The position numbers and the translations under genes are program-made. From contig NZ_JBIGHX010000003.1 of the NCBI RefSeq assembly GCF_043555885.1, positions 62,001-126,000 on the forward strand: 64,000 nt of DNA. Reading direction: 5' to 3'. This document shows positions 44,156-52,612 of this stretch, in pieces. The notes beneath the pieces are model-generated. The model was not told the DNA's origin and searched no databases. It saw only the letters and a list, made by a program, of their open reading frames with translations. Source of the stretch: Pelomonas lactea (GTDB taxonomy: Bacteria > Pseudomonadota > Gammaproteobacteria > Burkholderiales > Burkholderiaceae_C). Within the stretch, counting starts at the first letter, position 1. Each line of letters opens with the position of its first letter.

Positions 44156-44482
44156 TCAGCAGCCGCACGAGACGGCGGGGGATTCGACGCTGCAGGCGCT
44201 GCCTTCGCAGCAGTTCTCGGTCAGGTAGCTCAGCACGCTGTTCATCCTTGCGTAGTTGGCGCGGTAGATCAGGTTGCGGCTGGCGCGTTCCTGGGTCACC
44301 AGTTCGGCATTGACCAGCTCCTTCAGGTGAAACGACAGCGTCGCCGGCGCCACGCCCAGGGCCTCCTGGATGGCGCCGGGCGTCAGGCCGGTCTCGCCCA
44401 CCACCACCAATGCACGGAACACCTGCAGCCGCAGCGGCTGCGCAAGCGCAGCAAGGCTTTTGATGACGTCCTTGTCTTCCAT
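44156..44482 (-). CDS. arsR: ArsR-family arsenite-responsive repressor
   Basis: A 108-residue winged-helix protein: LAALAQPLRLQVFRALVVVG, then the recognition region GAIQEALGVAPATLSFHLKELVNAELV. The usual helix-3 CVC metal site is absent; instead cysteines sit at the C-terminus (NCCEGSACS and SCGC), as in ArsR types that bind As(III) outside the DNA-reading helix. It begins the arsR-arsC-arsC-aqpS-arsH unit. The ATG lies at the predicted transcription start, so its mRNA may be leaderless. Confidence 0.9.
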   Translation of the reverse strand: MEDKDVIKSLAALAQPLRLQVFRALVVVGETGLTPGAIQEALGVAPATLSFHLKELVNAELVTQERASRNLIYRANYARMNSVLSYLTENCCEGSACSVESPAVSCGC

Positions 44483-44483
44483 G

Positions 44484-44517
44484 ATTCCATCGTAGTGGAA
44501 GCATGGAATGAGTGCAA
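44484..44517 (-). promoter_or_regulatory. arsR promoter with overlapping operator
   Basis: On the minus strand TTGCAC (44517-44512), a 17-bp spacer and TACGAT (44494-44489) form a promoter whose start point would fall on or beside the arsR ATG (44482). An inverted repeat ATTCCAT (44484-44490) and ATGGAAT (44503-44509) covers the spacer and -10, a fitting place for ArsR to repress its own operon. No Shine-Dalgarno sequence precedes the ATG. Confidence 0.55.
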
Positions 44518-44597
44518 GGCCCTGCGCCCTGGTGGCTCGCGTATCGCCGGGCGCCCGCGCCGCGGCTGGCCGGCGTTGGCCGCGAGCGCGGCAGGGC

Positions 44598-44630
44598 GAC
44601 GCTCGCTCACGCCGCGGAGCGGCGAGCGTC
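44598..44630 (-). terminator. Hairpin after the M13 peptidase gene
   Basis: GACGCTCGC (44598-44606) and GCGAGCGTC (44622-44630) make a 9-bp stem with a 15-nt loop, 61 bp past the peptidase stop and upstream of the arsR promoter. There is no T-run, so termination is only suggested by position. Confidence 0.35.
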
Positions 44631-44690
44631 AGGCCAGCCCGCGCCGCGTGGCCGCCCGGGCGCCTGGCTGGCCTCCAGTGGGAGGCGAGG

Positions 44691-46724
44691 TCACCAGACC
44701 GTCAGCGGGTCGGACGCCACCATCGCGCTGCCCGGCTTGCAGCTGAAGGCCTGCGCGAAGTAGGGCGTGTTGCTCATGGGCGTGACGACGCGGTAGCGCG
44801 CCGGCGAGTGCGAGTCCGTGCGCAGCTGGTTGATGAGGAACTCGGTGCGCACCTTGGTGCGCCAGATCAGCGCATTGCTCAGGAAGAAGCGCTGCGCCGG
44901 TGTCTGGCCGTCGATGAGCTTGGCGGCGCCCGGCCCGCCGCGCTTGAGCGCCTTCTGCAGTCCCTCGTAGGCGATGGGCAGGCCCGACACGTCGGAGATG
45001 TTCTCGCCCAGCGTCAGCCGCCCGTCGATGCTGTAGCCCGGCAGCGGCGAGATGGCGCCGTAGCGCGCCGCCACCTTGTCGGCGCGGGCCTTGTAGCCGG
45101 CGGCGTCGGCGGGCGTCCACCAGTCGGTCAGCGAGCCGCCCGCGTCGTAGTTGCGGCCGCTGTCGTCGAAGTGATGCGTGATCTCGTGGCCGATGACCAT
45201 GCCAATGCCGCCGTAGTTCACCGCGTCGTCGGCTTTCGCATCGAAGAAGGGCGGCTGCAGGATGCCCGCCGGGAAGGTGATCTGGTTCAGCCCGCCGGCG
45301 AACGCGTTGACGATGTGCGGGCTGGTGCGCCAGCGGGTGCGCTCCACCGGCGCGTCCAGGTCCTTGACCTGCTGGCCGCTGTGCCACAGCGCCACCTTGA
45401 GCCAGTTGCCGGCGTAGTCGTTGGCGCTGAGCTGCAGGCCCTCGTATTGCGGCCACTTCTCGGGGGCACCGATCATGGGCTGCATGCGGGCCAGCTTCTC
45501 CAGGGCGCGGGCCTTGGTGGGCGGCGTCATCCAGTCCAGCTTCTCGATGCGCTCCTTCATGCTGGCGCGGATGTCCTCCACCAGCGCTACCGAGCGGCGC
45601 TGCGCTTCCGGCGAGAACGCGCGGGCCACGAACAGCTCGCCCAGGGCGAGCGCCACCGGCTCGTTGCCGTAGCGGCCGCCGATCTGCTGGATGACGTCTT
45701 CGCTGCGCGGTGCGGGCGCCTGCAGGCCCGTGATGGCCTTGCCGCGGTACTCGAACGACGCGTTGGCGAACGCCTTGGGCAGCCGCGGCGCGGTCACGTC
45801 CAGCACGCGCAGCGCGAGATAGGTGCGCCACACGTCCAGCGGCGTGTCGGCCGCCAGCTTGGCGACGCGCGTGGCGAACTCCGGCTGGCCGACGATGAGG
45901 CGTTGCGGCGTCTTGGCGCCCGCCGTCAGCACGGCCAGGTAGGCCGGCCAGTCCAGCCCCGGCGCGGCAGCGGCCAGCTCGGCCGGCGTCATCGCGTTGT
46001 AGTTGGCGTTGGGGTCGCGCAGCCGGGCGCGTTCGCGCGAGGCCTCGGCCAGCTGGGTTTCCAGTGCCAGCACGGCGTCCACGTCGGCGTCGGACGCCGG
46101 GCGGCCGGCGGCGGCCAGCACCGTCTTCGCGAACGTGCGGTAGGCCGCGGTGACGGCGCGGGTGCGCTCGTCGCTGCGGAAGTAGTCGTCGCGGTCCGGC
46201 AGGCCCAGGCCCGACTGGCCCAGCGCCAGCACGTTGCGGCGCGTGTCCTTGCGGTCGGGCTGCACGGCCCAGCCCAGCGGCCCGGCCACGCCGCTGCGCG
46301 CCAGCAGCGCCAGCAGGGTGGGCAGGTCCTCGCGGCGCTGCAGGCCGTCGATGCGATTCAGCAGCGGCGTGACGGAGGTCAGCCCGCGTGCCTCGATGGC
46401 GGCCTCGTCCATGCCGCTGGCGTAGTAGGCGGCAATCAGCTTGAGGCCCGGCGTGGTCTGCTGCGCCGGCTTGTCGGCCAGCTCCTTCAGTGCGCGGTTC
46501 AGCAGCTCGTCGTTGGCCTGGCGCAGCTGCTCGAAGCTGCCGATGCGCGCGCGGCTGGCGGGCAGTTCGGTGGCTGCTTCCCAGGTGGCGTTGACGAAGC
46601 CGTAGAAGTCGTCGCAGGGCTGGATGTCCTTGGACAGGCCGCTCAGGTCGAGCGCGGGGGCCTGGGCGGCCAGGCCCAGCAGGGTCGCTGCGAGGGCCAG
46701 GCGGTGGCGGGTGAAGCGTGGCAT
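44691..46724 (-). CDS. M13 (neprilysin-type) zinc metallopeptidase, exported
   Basis: A 677-residue periplasmic oligopeptidase with signal peptide ending QAPA-L. The zinc site is HEITH at 513-517 (within GMVIGHEITHHFDD), with the third ligand in GENISDVSGLPIA, and the C-terminus has the family's CKPGSAM plus a terminal Trp. The N-terminal segment PCDDFYGFVNATWE is also conserved. It trims short peptides. ATG 46724 is preferred; a TTG five codons upstream is possible but neither has a good ribosome site. Confidence 0.92.
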   Translation of the reverse strand: MPRFTRHRLALAATLLGLAAQAPALDLSGLSKDIQPCDDFYGFVNATWEAATELPASRARIGSFEQLRQANDELLNRALKELADKPAQQTTPGLKLIAAYYASGMDEAAIEARGLTSVTPLLNRIDGLQRREDLPTLLALLARSGVAGPLGWAVQPDRKDTRRNVLALGQSGLGLPDRDDYFRSDERTRAVTAAYRTFAKTVLAAAGRPASDADVDAVLALETQLAEASRERARLRDPNANYNAMTPAELAAAAPGLDWPAYLAVLTAGAKTPQRLIVGQPEFATRVAKLAADTPLDVWRTYLALRVLDVTAPRLPKAFANASFEYRGKAITGLQAPAPRSEDVIQQIGGRYGNEPVALALGELFVARAFSPEAQRRSVALVEDIRASMKERIEKLDWMTPPTKARALEKLARMQPMIGAPEKWPQYEGLQLSANDYAGNWLKVALWHSGQQVKDLDAPVERTRWRTSPHIVNAFAGGLNQITFPAGILQPPFFDAKADDAVNYGGIGMVIGHEITHHFDDSGRNYDAGGSLTDWWTPADAAGYKARADKVAARYGAISPLPGYSIDGRLTLGENISDVSGLPIAYEGLQKALKRGGPGAAKLIDGQTPAQRFFLSNALIWRTKVRTEFLINQLRTDSHSPARYRVVTPMSNTPYFAQAFSCKPGSAMVASDPLTVW

Positions 46725-46835
46725 GAGGGTGGTGCGCAAAGCCGTGAAAACGTCGGATTAGAGCCCGCGGCGGTGGCGCGCGCTGGAAGACACAGGGCAT
46801 GATTGCGGGTTTTCACCAAGTTTTCCGGCCGACCC

Positions 46836-47882
46836 ATGCTTGCCCTCCGGCGCCCGATCCTGACCCTCGCCGCCACGCTGCTGCTGGCTTCCTCCGCCCT
46901 CGCCCAGTCCGTGCAGGGGCAGGGAGCCACATTCCCGTCCAAGGTCTATGCCACCTGGGCCAAGGCCTTCGAGAAGGCGGGGGGCGGTGTGGTGTCCTAC
47001 AAGGGCACGGGCTCGGGCGACGGCATCAAGCAGATCAGCGCGCGGCAGGTCGACTTCGGCGGCACCGACGCGCCGCTGCCGGCCGCCGAGCTGGCCAAGC
47101 ACAAGCTGGTGCAGATCCCCATGCTGGTGGGCGGCGTGGTGCCGGTGGTCAACCTGCCGGGCCTGGCGGCACCGCTGCAACTGGACGGTGAGCTGCTGGC
47201 CGACATCTTCCTGGGACGCGTGAAACTCTGGAGCGACGCGCGCATCGCCGCGCTGAACCCCGGGGCCGCGCTGCCAGCCTGGCCCATCAAGCGCGTCGTG
47301 CGTGCCGAGAAGTCGGGCACCAGCGACGGCTTCAGCCGCTACCTGGCCGGTGCGTCGGCGCGGTTCAAGGACGAGGTGGGTGCCAGCCAGGCGCCGGCCT
47401 GGCCCGGCGAGCCGCTGAAGGCCGAGGGCAACGACGGCATGGTGCAGATGCTGCGCGCCACCTCCGGCGGCATCGCCTACGTGTCCTTCGACCGCGTGCT
47501 GCGCGACAAGCTTGCCGCCGTGAAGTTGCGCAACGCGGCCGGCCGCTTCGTGCTGCCCACCGAGTCGGGCTTCCGCGTCGCCATCCTGGAGAGCGACATG
47601 CACCGGCAGGGCGACGACCTGGCCACGCTGCTGGACCGCCCGGGCAACGACGCCTGGCCCATCACGCTGACCAGCTTCGTGCTCGTCGACGGCGAGCCCG
47701 CCACCGGCGCCAAGGCACTGGGCGCGCTGAAGTTCCTGTACTGGTGCTTCATGCACGGCGACGACCTGACCCGTGGCACCGGTTTTGCGCCGCTGCCCGT
47801 CAGCGTGCAGTCGCGCCTGGCGGCGCGCTTCACGCAGGTGCGGCCCAAGGACGGGCAGCTCCCGGCGTATCAGACGTTCTGA
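46836..47882 (+). CDS. PstS-like phosphate-binding protein, solitary
   Basis: A 348-residue periplasmic binding protein with signal peptide ending SSALA-Q. GQGATFPSKVYATWAKAF, SYKGTGSGDGIKQISARQVDFGGTDAPL and VVRAEKSGTSDGFSRYL supply the phosphate-contact loops of the PstS family. The usual pstC, pstA, pstB and phoU genes are not next to it, so it may serve a transporter encoded elsewhere or act in sensing. Start ATG 46836 opens the signal peptide. It is followed 14 bp later by the DUF971 gene. Confidence 0.85.
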   Translation: MLALRRPILTLAATLLLASSALAQSVQGQGATFPSKVYATWAKAFEKAGGGVVSYKGTGSGDGIKQISARQVDFGGTDAPLPAAELAKHKLVQIPMLVGGVVPVVNLPGLAAPLQLDGELLADIFLGRVKLWSDARIAALNPGAALPAWPIKRVVRAEKSGTSDGFSRYLAGASARFKDEVGASQAPAWPGEPLKAEGNDGMVQMLRATSGGIAYVSFDRVLRDKLAAVKLRNAAGRFVLPTESGFRVAILESDMHRQGDDLATLLDRPGNDAWPITLTSFVLVDGEPATGAKALGALKFLYWCFMHGDDLTRGTGFAPLPVSVQSRLAARFTQVRPKDGQLPAYQTF

Positions 47883-47896
47883 GGGACACTCCCGGC

Positions 47897-48289
47897 ATGG
47901 CGCAGCCCACCGACATCACCGTCCACCAGCAGTCCCGCGCGCTGGAGATCGCCTTCGACGACGGTGCGCGTTTTCGCATCCCTTTCGAGCTGATGCGCGT
48001 CTACAGCCCCTCGGCCGAGGTCATGGGCCACGGTCCGGGCCAGGAGGTGCTGCAGACGGGCAAGCGCGATGTCGTCGTCACCGGCCTGGAGCCGGTGGGC
48101 CACTACGCCGTGCGCCCCGAGTTCAGCGACGGCCACAACAGCGGCCTGTTCACCTGGGACTACCTCTACAAGCTCGGCAGCCAGCAGGACGCGCTGTGGC
48201 GCGACTACGAGGCCCGCCTGGCCGCTGCCGGCAAGTCTCGCGACGACGCCATGCCCGTCAAGGCTGGCGGCTCCTGCCACTCACACTAA
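47897..48289 (+). CDS. DUF971 family protein
   Basis: A 130-residue soluble protein matching DUF971, the small domain also found at the N-terminus of gamma-butyrobetaine hydroxylases. Typical pieces are VHQQSRALEIAFDDGARFRIPFELMRVYSPSAEV and PVGHYAVRPEFSDGHNSGLFTWDYLYKL. The C-terminal GGSCHSH could bind metal. In many betaproteobacteria this gene directly precedes ubiE, as here (4-bp gap). Possible links to iron-sulfur or quinone biology are inference. Confidence 0.85.
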   Translation: MAQPTDITVHQQSRALEIAFDDGARFRIPFELMRVYSPSAEVMGHGPGQEVLQTGKRDVVVTGLEPVGHYAVRPEFSDGHNSGLFTWDYLYKLGSQQDALWRDYEARLAAAGKSRDDAMPVKAGGSCHSH

Positions 48290-48293
48290 TTCC

Positions 48294-49025
48294 ATGAGCC
48301 AGACACATTTCGGTTTCAGCACGGTCGACGAGAGCGAAAAGGCCAGCAAGGTCCGCGGCGTCTTCGACTCGGTCGCGTCCAAGTACGACCTGATGAACGA
48401 CCTGATGTCGGCCGGCCTGCACCGGGCCTGGAAGGCCTACACCGTCCAGGTGGCGAACCTGAAGCCGGGCGAGCGCGCGCTGGACATCGCTGGCGGCACG
48501 GGTGATTTGTCTCGCGCCTTCGCCCGCAAGGTCGGCGAGACCGGGGTCGTCGTGCACACCGACATCAACGAGGCCATGCTGCGCCAGGGCCGCGACCGGC
48601 TGCTGGACGAAGGCCTCATCCTGCCCACCAGCCTGGCCGACGCCGAGAAGCTGCCGTTCAAGGACGAGAGCTTCGACCTCGTCAGCGTCGCCTTCGGCCT
48701 GCGCAACATGACGCACAAGGACCAGGCGCTGGCCGAGATGTGCCGCGTGCTCAAGCCGGGCGGCCGGCTGCTGGTGCTGGAGTTCTCCAAGATCGCCGAG
48801 CCGCTGAAGAAGCCCTACGACTGGTACTCCTTCAACATCCTTCCCAAGCTGGGTTCGCTGTTCGCCGGCGATGCCGAGAGCTACAAGTACCTGGCCGAGT
48901 CCATTCGCATGCACCCCGACCAGGCCACGCTGAAGGCCATGATGAAGACGGCCGGCTTCGGCCATGTGGATGTGCACAACCTCAGCGCCGGCATCGTGGC
49001 GCTGCACGCCGGCATCAAGTGCTGA
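48294..49025 (+). CDS. ubiE: UbiE C-methyltransferase of ubiquinone/menaquinone synthesis
   Basis: A 243-residue SAM-dependent enzyme that adds the C-methyl group to 2-methoxy-6-polyprenyl-benzoquinol and demethylmenaquinol. Hallmarks are FGFSTVDESEKASKVRGVFDSVASKYDLMNDLMS, the SAM loop ALDIAGGTGDLS, and VAFGLRNMTHKDQALAEMCRVLKPGG. The N- and C-termini (HNLSAGIVALHAGIKC) match full-length family members. The gene is followed by a hairpin terminator. Confidence 0.96.
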   Translation: MSQTHFGFSTVDESEKASKVRGVFDSVASKYDLMNDLMSAGLHRAWKAYTVQVANLKPGERALDIAGGTGDLSRAFARKVGETGVVVHTDINEAMLRQGRDRLLDEGLILPTSLADAEKLPFKDESFDLVSVAFGLRNMTHKDQALAEMCRVLKPGGRLLVLEFSKIAEPLKKPYDWYSFNILPKLGSLFAGDAESYKYLAESIRMHPDQATLKAMMKTAGFGHVDVHNLSAGIVALHAGIKC

Positions 49026-49061
49026 CGGAGCCGTCCGCCACGGCGGATTGCTGACCCCAGG

Positions 49062-49080
49062 CGGCCGGTTTTCCCGGCCG
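49062..49080 (+). terminator. Terminator hairpin after ubiE
   Basis: CGGCCGG (49062-49068), loop TTTTC, CCGGCCG (49074-49080), then TCGTTACTT. The strong 7-bp GC stem 37 bp past the ubiE stop, followed by a moderately T-rich stretch, separates the housekeeping genes from the EPS operon. Confidence 0.55.
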
Positions 49081-49131
49081 TCGTTACTTCCGGGTTTCAT
49101 GATCCCCCCTGAATACGTGGGGGTGGCGGAA

Positions 49132-49187
49132 CTTGTCCCTTGAAAGTGCTCTAACCCCGGGTTCGGCCCACTTTTATCCGGGACAAG
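49132..49187. promoter_or_regulatory. Nested inverted repeat upstream of the EPS operon
   Basis: Two-part arms mirror each other: CTTGTCCC (49132-49139) with AAAGTG (49143-49148), and CACTTT (49169-49174) with GGGACAAG (49180-49187). The 14 paired positions are interrupted by 3 and 5 unpaired bases, with a 20-nt centre containing CCCGGG. It lies 30 bp before a weak -10-like TACACT (49217-49222) and 90 bp before the epsD ATG. It may be a regulator site for the EPS operon or a leader RNA stem; I do not recognise the motif. Confidence 0.45.
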
Positions 49188-49276
49188 CGCCCCATAGAAG
49201 CGACATATCCGGCCGCTACACTCGTTTGTTACCCGGGCCTGGACCCCGTTCTACGCACAACAAGGACATCGAAAAG

Positions 49277-50248
49277 ATGGCAAAGCGACTCCTCAATACC
49301 CGCGTTTCGCTGCTGGCCGCCGTGTCGGCCGCGGTGCTGCTCGCGGCCTGCGGTGGTGACAAGGGCGACAAGGCCTCCCAGACGGCGGCCAAGGTCAACA
49401 AGGAAGAGATCACGGTCCACCAGATCAACTTCGTGCTGCAGCGCCAGCCGGGCCTCAAGCCCGAGCAGGCCGAGGCCGCAAGCCGCCAGGTGCTGGAGCG
49501 CCTGGTCGATCAGGAGCTGGCCGTCCAGAAGGCCCAGGAACAGAAGCTGGACCGCGACCCGCGCGTCGTGCAGCAGATCGAGGCTGCCAAGCGCGAGATC
49601 ATCGCCCGCGCCTATGTCGAGCGCGTCGGCGAAAGCGTGGCCAAGCCCACCAACGAAGAGATCGCCAAGTACTACAACGACAAGCCGGCCCTGTTCAAGG
49701 ACCGCCGCATCTACAGCCTGCAGGAGCTGCAGATCGAGGCCAAGCCCGAGCAGTTCGAAGTGCTGCGCGCCAAGCTCGGCGCCGCCAAGAGCCTCAACGA
49801 ATTCGTCGACTTCCTGAAGGCCAACGACTTCCGTTTCGCTGGCAACCAGGCCGTGCGTGCGGCCGAGCAGCTGCCGCTGGCCAGCCTGGACGGCATCTCC
49901 CGCATGAAGGACGGCGACTCCATGGTCAGCCCGGCGGCCAACGGCATCACCGTGCTGTTCCTCGTCGGCTCGCGCAGCCAGCCCGTGGACGAAGCCCGCG
50001 CCCGCCCCGCCATCGAGGCCTTCCTGCTGAATCAGCGCAAGGCCGAGGTCGTGCAGAAGGACATCAAGGCGCTGCGTGACGGCTCCAAGATCGAGTACGT
50101 CGGCAAGTTCGCGCAGCCCGCACCCGCAGCGGCCAGCGCGCCGGCGGCCGCAGTGCCCGCCCCGGCGCCGGCGCCTGCCGAAACGCCCGCACCGGCCGCC
50201 AGTGGCCTGGATCCTGCTTCCATCTCCAAGGGCATGGGCCTGAAATGA
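49277..50248 (+). CDS. epsD: EpsD-family peptidyl-prolyl cis-trans isomerase lipoprotein
   Basis: A 323-residue SurA-like periplasmic chaperone of exosortase-linked EPS clusters. The lipobox LLAACGG puts the lipid-bearing Cys near residue 24. VNKEEITVHQINFVLQRQPGL begins the helical SurA-type domain, and YSLQELQIEA to VLFLVGSRSQPVDEARARPAIEAFL is the parvulin-like part. A long Ala/Pro linker ends the protein. It probably helps fold the export outer-membrane proteins. AAGGA lies 10 nt before ATG 49277. The stop overlaps epsE (ATGA). Confidence 0.85.
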   Translation: MAKRLLNTRVSLLAAVSAAVLLAACGGDKGDKASQTAAKVNKEEITVHQINFVLQRQPGLKPEQAEAASRQVLERLVDQELAVQKAQEQKLDRDPRVVQQIEAAKREIIARAYVERVGESVAKPTNEEIAKYYNDKPALFKDRRIYSLQELQIEAKPEQFEVLRAKLGAAKSLNEFVDFLKANDFRFAGNQAVRAAEQLPLASLDGISRMKDGDSMVSPAANGITVLFLVGSRSQPVDEARARPAIEAFLLNQRKAEVVQKDIKALRDGSKIEYVGKFAQPAPAAASAPAAAVPAPAPAPAETPAPAASGLDPASISKGMGLK

Positions 50249-51081
50249 TGATGAAGAAGATGCGTCTCTCCGAACTGCTTGTCGCCGCCACGCTGGGTCT
50301 GGGCGCGCTGTGCGCCCATGCCCAGGCCGCCGCGCCCGCTGCCGCCGCCTCTGCCGAGTACCGGCTCGGTTCCGGCGACGTCGTGCGCATCGTCGTCTAC
50401 CAGAACCCCGACCTGACGCTGGAGACGCGGGTCTCCGAATCGGGCGTCGTCAGCTTCCCGCTGCTGGGCAACATCCGCATCGGTGGCCTGGGTGTCAGCG
50501 CCGCTGAGAAGCTCATCGCCGACGGCCTGAAGAACGGCAACTTCGTGAAGTCGCCCCAGGTGACGCTGACGCTGCTGCAGGTCAAGGGCAACCAGGCCAG
50601 CGTGCTGGGCCAGGTCAACCGCCCGGGCCGCTACCCCATCGAGACGGCCGACATGCGCCTGACCGACCTGCTGGCGACGGCTGGCGGTGTGGCCACCAGC
50701 GGTGGCGACCAGCTGGTGCTGACCGGCACCCGCAACGGCAAGCCCTTCCGCCAGGAAATCGACCTGCCCAACGTGTTCAGCGCCGAGCAGAACCGTGCCA
50801 ACGACGTCCTGATCCAGAACGGCGACGTGCTGTGGGTGGACCGCGCGCCGCTGGTCTACATCTACGGCGAGGTGCAGCGCCCCGGCCCGATGCGGCTGGA
50901 GCGTGGCATGACGCTGATGCAGGTCCTCGCCGCCGGTGGCGGCCTGAACCAGCGTGGCACCGAGCGGGGTATCCGGGTGCACCGCAAGGGGGCGGACGGC
51001 AAGGTGCAGGTCATTCAGCAGGCCATGGATGAAGCCGTGAAGGACGGAGACGTGGTCTTCGTCAAGGAAAGCCTGTTCTGA
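50245..51081 (+). CDS. epsE: EpsE polysaccharide export protein (Wza-like)
   Basis: A 278-residue exported protein, signal peptide ending AHAQA. YRLGSGDVVRIVVYQNPDLTLETRVSESGVVSFPLLG is the poly-export domain, followed by SLBB-type repeats (VLGQVNRPGRYPI and VYIYGEVQRPGPMRL). It forms the periplasmic and outer-membrane conduit for the polysaccharide. There is no obvious lipobox, unlike E. coli Wza. The start overlaps the epsD stop. Confidence 0.92.
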   Translation: MMMKKMRLSELLVAATLGLGALCAHAQAAAPAAAASAEYRLGSGDVVRIVVYQNPDLTLETRVSESGVVSFPLLGNIRIGGLGVSAAEKLIADGLKNGNFVKSPQVTLTLLQVKGNQASVLGQVNRPGRYPIETADMRLTDLLATAGGVATSGGDQLVLTGTRNGKPFRQEIDLPNVFSAEQNRANDVLIQNGDVLWVDRAPLVYIYGEVQRPGPMRLERGMTLMQVLAAGGGLNQRGTERGIRVHRKGADGKVQVIQQAMDEAVKDGDVVFVKESLF

Positions 51082-51127
51082 GCTTGATCCGCGTCAGGCT
51101 GGGGCCGGCGGACTATGGGAGTTGGGA

Positions 51128-52567
51128 ATGACGTTTGCACAATTTCTGTCGATTTTGCGCGCGCGCAAGTGGGCGGCACTGGCGGTGTTCGCCTTGGTGG
51201 TGGTGACGACACTGGTGGTCAGCTTGCTGCTGCCGAAGAAGTACACCGGCTCAGCCAGCGTGGTGATTGACATCAAGCCGGACCCGGTGTCGGCGACCAT
51301 CTTTCCTGGGTTGTCCACGCCAGGGTTCATGGCGACGCAAGCTGACATCCTTCAGAGCGAGCGAGTGGCGTTGAGGGTCATTCGCGACCTCAAGCTGACC
51401 GAGAACCCCGCAATTCGTGAACAGTGGCAAGCGGAGTCCGACGGCAAGGGGACGTTGGAGCAGTATTTGGTGCTGTTCCTGCAGAAGTATCTCGACGTGA
51501 AGCCGAGCCAGATGAGCAATGTCATCAGCATCGAGTACAAGAGCCCGTCACCCCAATTTGCGGCCGCACTCGCTAATGCCTTCGCGCAGGCCTACATCGC
51601 GACGACGCTTGAGTTGCGAGCCGATCCCGCGAAGCAATTCAACAGCTTCTTCCAAGCGCAGGTCAAGGATGCCCGGGAATCGTTGGAGCGCGCTCAGCAA
51701 CGGCTGTCGGCCTTTCAGCAGGAAAAAGGCATCATCGTTACTGACGAGCGTCTTGATATCGAGAATGCCAGGCTCGCCGAGTTGAACAGTCAGCTGACTC
51801 AGTCGCAGGGCATCTCGGCCGAGAGCAGCAGCCGCCAGGTACAGGCGCAGGGCACCCAGAGTGATCGCCTGCAGGAGGTGCTCAACAACCCGCTCATCAG
51901 TGGGCTCAAGGCGGATCTTTCGCGCAATGAGGCAAAACTGCAGGAGTTGGTTCAGCGCTTGGGTGACAACCACCCGCAGGTGCAGGAGTCTCGCGCGAAC
52001 ATTGCCGAGCTGCGCTCGAAGATCGAGGCTGAGACTCGGCGCGTTACCAGTGGGGTCGCTGTTAGCAACAACATCAACAAAGCGCGCGAAGGGCAGCTTC
52101 GTGCAGCGCTGGATTCTCAGCGCACCAAGATGCTTGAGATGAAAGCGGTTCGTGATGAAGGCATGGTCCTGCAGCGCGAAGTGGAGAATGCTCAGCGGGT
52201 CTTTGACAGTCTTGTGGCGCGCCAAAACCAGTCCGCCCTGGAGGCGCAGAACACCCAAAGTTACGCAAACGTCCTTACGGTGGCGCAACCGCCTTCGGAA
52301 CACAGCAGCCCAAAAATCGTACTGAATGTGCTATTGGCGGTCTTCATGGGCGGGCTGTTGGCAGTTGGTGTCGCGCTGCTGATGGAGATGACGGACCGCC
52401 GTGTTCGCAGTCCCGATGACGTCATCACAGCGTTGGGTCTGCCAGTTTTGGGTTCGTTGCCGACCCCGAACGCCAAGCGTTTCAATCCCGCGCGCCCTGT
52501 GGCTCTGGGCTTCGCGAATCAGCGCGCCGTGAGCTTGCCTGCGCCTGGTTCGCAATCCGGTATCTGA
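51128..52567 (+). CDS. epsF: EpsF chain-length determinant protein (Wzz/PCP type)
   Basis: A 479-residue inner-membrane co-polymerase. A first membrane segment (AALAVFALVVVTTLVVSLLLP) follows the N-terminal FAQFLSILRARKW, then a large periplasmic coiled-coil region (about residues 170-370 with many Gln/Arg/Glu) and a second membrane segment KIVLNVLLAVFMGGLLAVGVALLMEM before DRRVRSPDDV. It sets polymer length with the EpsG kinase. ATG 51128 has GGAG 8-11 nt upstream; a TTG two codons earlier is less likely. Confidence 0.92.
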   Translation: MTFAQFLSILRARKWAALAVFALVVVTTLVVSLLLPKKYTGSASVVIDIKPDPVSATIFPGLSTPGFMATQADILQSERVALRVIRDLKLTENPAIREQWQAESDGKGTLEQYLVLFLQKYLDVKPSQMSNVISIEYKSPSPQFAAALANAFAQAYIATTLELRADPAKQFNSFFQAQVKDARESLERAQQRLSAFQQEKGIIVTDERLDIENARLAELNSQLTQSQGISAESSSRQVQAQGTQSDRLQEVLNNPLISGLKADLSRNEAKLQELVQRLGDNHPQVQESRANIAELRSKIEAETRRVTSGVAVSNNINKAREGQLRAALDSQRTKMLEMKAVRDEGMVLQREVENAQRVFDSLVARQNQSALEAQNTQSYANVLTVAQPPSEHSSPKIVLNVLLAVFMGGLLAVGVALLMEMTDRRVRSPDDVITALGLPVLGSLPTPNAKRFNPARPVALGFANQRAVSLPAPGSQSGI

Positions 52568-52612
52568 CTGGTCACCCAATCACCGTACCCAGCCGCACAG
52601 AAAGACTGACTC

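Noticed and set aside
49124..49140. Possible sigma-54 promoter (TGGCGGAACTTG) before epsD
   Set aside because: The GG and TTG elements are two bases too close for the -24/-12 spacing.
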